Below are positions 60,721 through 64,000 of a stretch of DNA of 64,000 bases, one piece after another; positions within the stretch are counted from its first letter, which is position 1; every line of letters begins with the position of its first letter. The position numbers and the translations under genes were made by a program. Origin of the DNA: Luteibacter sp. OK325 (GTDB lineage: Bacteria > Pseudomonadota > Gammaproteobacteria > Xanthomonadales > Rhodanobacteraceae); the NCBI RefSeq assembly GCF_003050935.1, contig NZ_QAOX01000002.1, positions 496,001 to 560,000 of the forward strand. Direction: 5' to 3'. The notes beneath the pieces were generated by a model, which worked only from the letters and a program-made list of their open reading frames with translations, did not search any database and was not told the DNA's origin.

Positions 60721-60999
60721 GTGCACCGCCAGGAAACCGATAGCCTCACCATGGGCGACATCATCTTCGACGCCGTAGCCATGAACGAGGCCGCGGTAGC
60801 CGGCGACCTTGACGAAAGCCGCTTCCGCGCGCGCCGCATCGCCTCCCTGGCAGCACCTGAAGGCTTCGACGGTATCGCCGAGGCGGCCTCGACCCTCAGC
60901 CGCCTGCTCGGACCGCCCGGCAGCGAACCGCAACCGGGCTATGGCGCGGCCATGGTCGCTATCTCCAACGAGATCGACCTCGCCTTCGGCGACGCCTGA
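60721..60999 (+). CDS. Hypothetical protein, 92 residues
   Basis: GTG at 60721 with AGGGA upstream. A soluble acidic helical product (TMGDIIFDAVAMNEAAVAGD, then LDESRFRARRIASLAAPEGF, AMVAISNEIDLAFGDA). No recognised domain. It stands alone between the oxidase operon and the convergent SnoaL-like gene. Confidence 0.6.
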   Translation: MHRQETDSLTMGDIIFDAVAMNEAAVAGDLDESRFRARRIASLAAPEGFDGIAEAASTLSRLLGPPGSEPQPGYGAAMVAISNEIDLAFGDA

Positions 61000-61013
61000 T
61001 TTATCGCGCCCGC

Positions 61014-61469
61014 TTATCGGGCAGGACAAGTGTCCCGACTGTTATCCGCGATGCCGGCGATCAACCAGTGGCCGTCGATACGCACCAGGTTCACCGCATC
61101 CGTTCCGCAGTGCTTCACCTGCCCGTTGACCAGGAAGTCGTATGACGCCCAGACGAAGGCGATGTCGCCGTCGACGCGGACCAGCGGATCGTACATGCGC
61201 TCCTCGATGCGGTCCTTCGCGGGCTTCATGTGGTCGGCAAATTCGCCCAACGTCATGCGCACCACTTTACCCTTGCGCAACAAAGCCACGCTGCCTTCGG
61301 GCTGAACCGTAGCCCGTATGGCAGCGCTGTCGTACTTCGCCATGCCATCGAAGAATGCCTGCACAGGTGCGAGCACCGCCTTGTCGTCACCGTCAGCAGC
61401 TGACGAAGGCATGGCGGTCGCCAGACCGAGGACGGTGAAGGCGGAAATAGCAAGAGACCTGGCATTCAT
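61014..61469 (-). CDS. Exported SnoaL/DUF4440-like (NTF2-fold) protein
   Basis: A 151-residue protein with a signal peptide (MNARSLAISAFTVLGLATAM, cleavage near SSAA). An NTF2-like fold follows: VLAPVQAFFDGMAKYDSAAI, VVRMTLGEFADHMKPA, and VNGQVKHCGTDAVNLVRIDG then HWLIAGIADN. Such proteins bind small ligands or have isomerase-like activity; none can be named. The frame extends upstream into a REP, so the ATG at 61469 is chosen. Confidence 0.82.
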   Translation of the reverse strand: MNARSLAISAFTVLGLATAMPSSAADGDDKAVLAPVQAFFDGMAKYDSAAIRATVQPEGSVALLRKGKVVRMTLGEFADHMKPAKDRIEERMYDPLVRVDGDIAFVWASYDFLVNGQVKHCGTDAVNLVRIDGHWLIAGIADNSRDTCPAR

Positions 61470-61494
61470 AAGCAACCCATGACGTGGCTGAAAA

Positions 61495-61519
61495 TGTGGG
61501 AGCCGATTCATCGGCGATC
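61495..61519. repeat. REP element (single copy)
   Basis: TGTGGGAGCCGATTCATCGG core, forward orientation, between the catalase stop and the SnoaL-like start. Confidence 0.85.
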
Positions 61520-61554
61520 CCGCGGCAGCGGGCCGGGTCACCTCGACCGCCCAC

Positions 61555-63630
<2,076 letters not shown>

Positions 63631-63706
63631 GGCACACCTCGGCTTGGTCGGGCGCCTAACATGCACTACGTGCCGTCAAAGCAGCCTTCACCGGTGTGAA
63701 CCCGAA

Positions 63707-64000
63707 TCAGGTGAGCATCACCACTTTGCCGATCGCTCCGCGGCTCTCCAGGAACGCGTGCGCCTTGCCGCCGTCGCGCAAGGGGAACGTGCCGGCAATC
63801 GTAGGAACCAGCGAACCTTTGCGAATAAGCGCGAACAATTCGGAGGCGCGCTGCCTGCGCACGTCGGCGTTGACGAGCACGTTCCATAGGTCACCGCCGG
63901 TGAGGGTCAGCGAGCGATCCATCAGCAGGCGCGGATCGACGGGGGCCGGATCGCCGCCGGCCATACCGTAGAACACGACGGTACCTCCCGTGCGAGTCGC
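63707..64000 (-). CDS. Zinc-type alcohol dehydrogenase / quinone oxidoreductase (C-terminal part)
   Basis: The last roughly 98 residues of a medium-chain dehydrogenase of the quinone-oxidoreductase (QOR) group: GGTVVFYGMAGGDPAPVDPR, LLMDRSLTLTGGDLWNVLVN, FPLRDGGKAHAFLESRGAIG and KVVMLT. The N-terminal part, including the nucleotide motif, lies beyond the right edge. QOR enzymes reduce quinones with NADPH. It is on the same strand as katE, 76 bp upstream of its start. Confidence 0.88.
   Translation of the reverse strand, partial: ATRTGGTVVFYGMAGGDPAPVDPRLLMDRSLTLTGGDLWNVLVNADVRRQRASELFALIRKGSLVPTIAGTFPLRDGGKAHAFLESRGAIGKVVMLT

Overview
The window is high-GC, densely coding bacterial chromosome. 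The gene order pilF-rodZ next to rlmN-ndk and yfgM-bamB, a PsrA/FadBA-type beta-oxidation operon, a Tat-exported HiPIP, bacterial 3-hydroxyanthranilate dioxygenase and many Pseudomonas-style REP palindromes suggest a gammaproteobacterium of the Xanthomonadales, probably Rhodanobacteraceae (Luteibacter/Dyella-like). That placement is inference from gene content. No rRNA, tRNA, prophage or CRISPR array was seen.

Layout. 1-5.3 kb: a minus-strand run ndk-rlmN-pilF-rodZ-yfgM-bamB, most genes overlapping or closely spaced; bamB runs off the left edge. 5.4-9.9 kb: a PsrA-like TetR regulator with a perfect operator palindrome over its promoter, then a FadN-type dehydrogenase/hydratase and a thiolase, closed by a strong terminator. 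9.9-10.6 kb: non-coding repeat island (25-bp tandem repeat plus two inverted 140-bp MITE-like elements). 10.6-18.6 kb: metallo-hydrolase, FAD oxidoreductase, nbaC, Nudix hydrolase, outer-membrane barrel protein and two paralogous amino-acid permeases. 18.6-19.2 kb: candidate structured RNA and hairpin repeats. 19.2-26.5 kb: HiPIP and a methionine-salvage neighbourhood (mtnB, mtnD, a DUF4865 gene, mtnC, a C13 peptidase, and on the other strand ybdL plus an omega-amidase). mtnB and ybdL share a palindrome just before their start codons. 26.6-31 kb: azoR, a metallothionein with a tiny partner gene, and the DNA-repair pair mrfA-mrfB.

31-44 kb: small hypothetical genes, a receiver-domain protein, an SRAP protein, two divergent L,D-transpeptidases, a 2OG-Fe dioxygenase, BON and stress-type proteins, an alpha/beta hydrolase, an AraC regulator, a bestrophin homologue and a PiT phosphate transporter with a Pho-box-like site. 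44-49 kb: a lower-GC accessory island holding the wreck of a CdiA/FhaB contact-toxin gene (5' truncated, frameshifted, partly displaced next to an IS3 fragment) whose toxin tip and probable immunity gene still look intact. 49-64 kb: CHAD protein, chitinase, orphan MASE1 protein, TonB-dependent siderophore receptor with a Fur-like box, secreted VOC protein, cyanide-insensitive-type cytochrome bd oxidase with a 37-residue third gene, a large catalase, and the C-terminal part of a quinone oxidoreductase cut by the right edge.

A REP family (core GTRGGAGCCG...CGGCGAT) occupies at least eleven sites, mostly between genes. In one case it forms the end of a coding region, and in another it lies inside mrfB.
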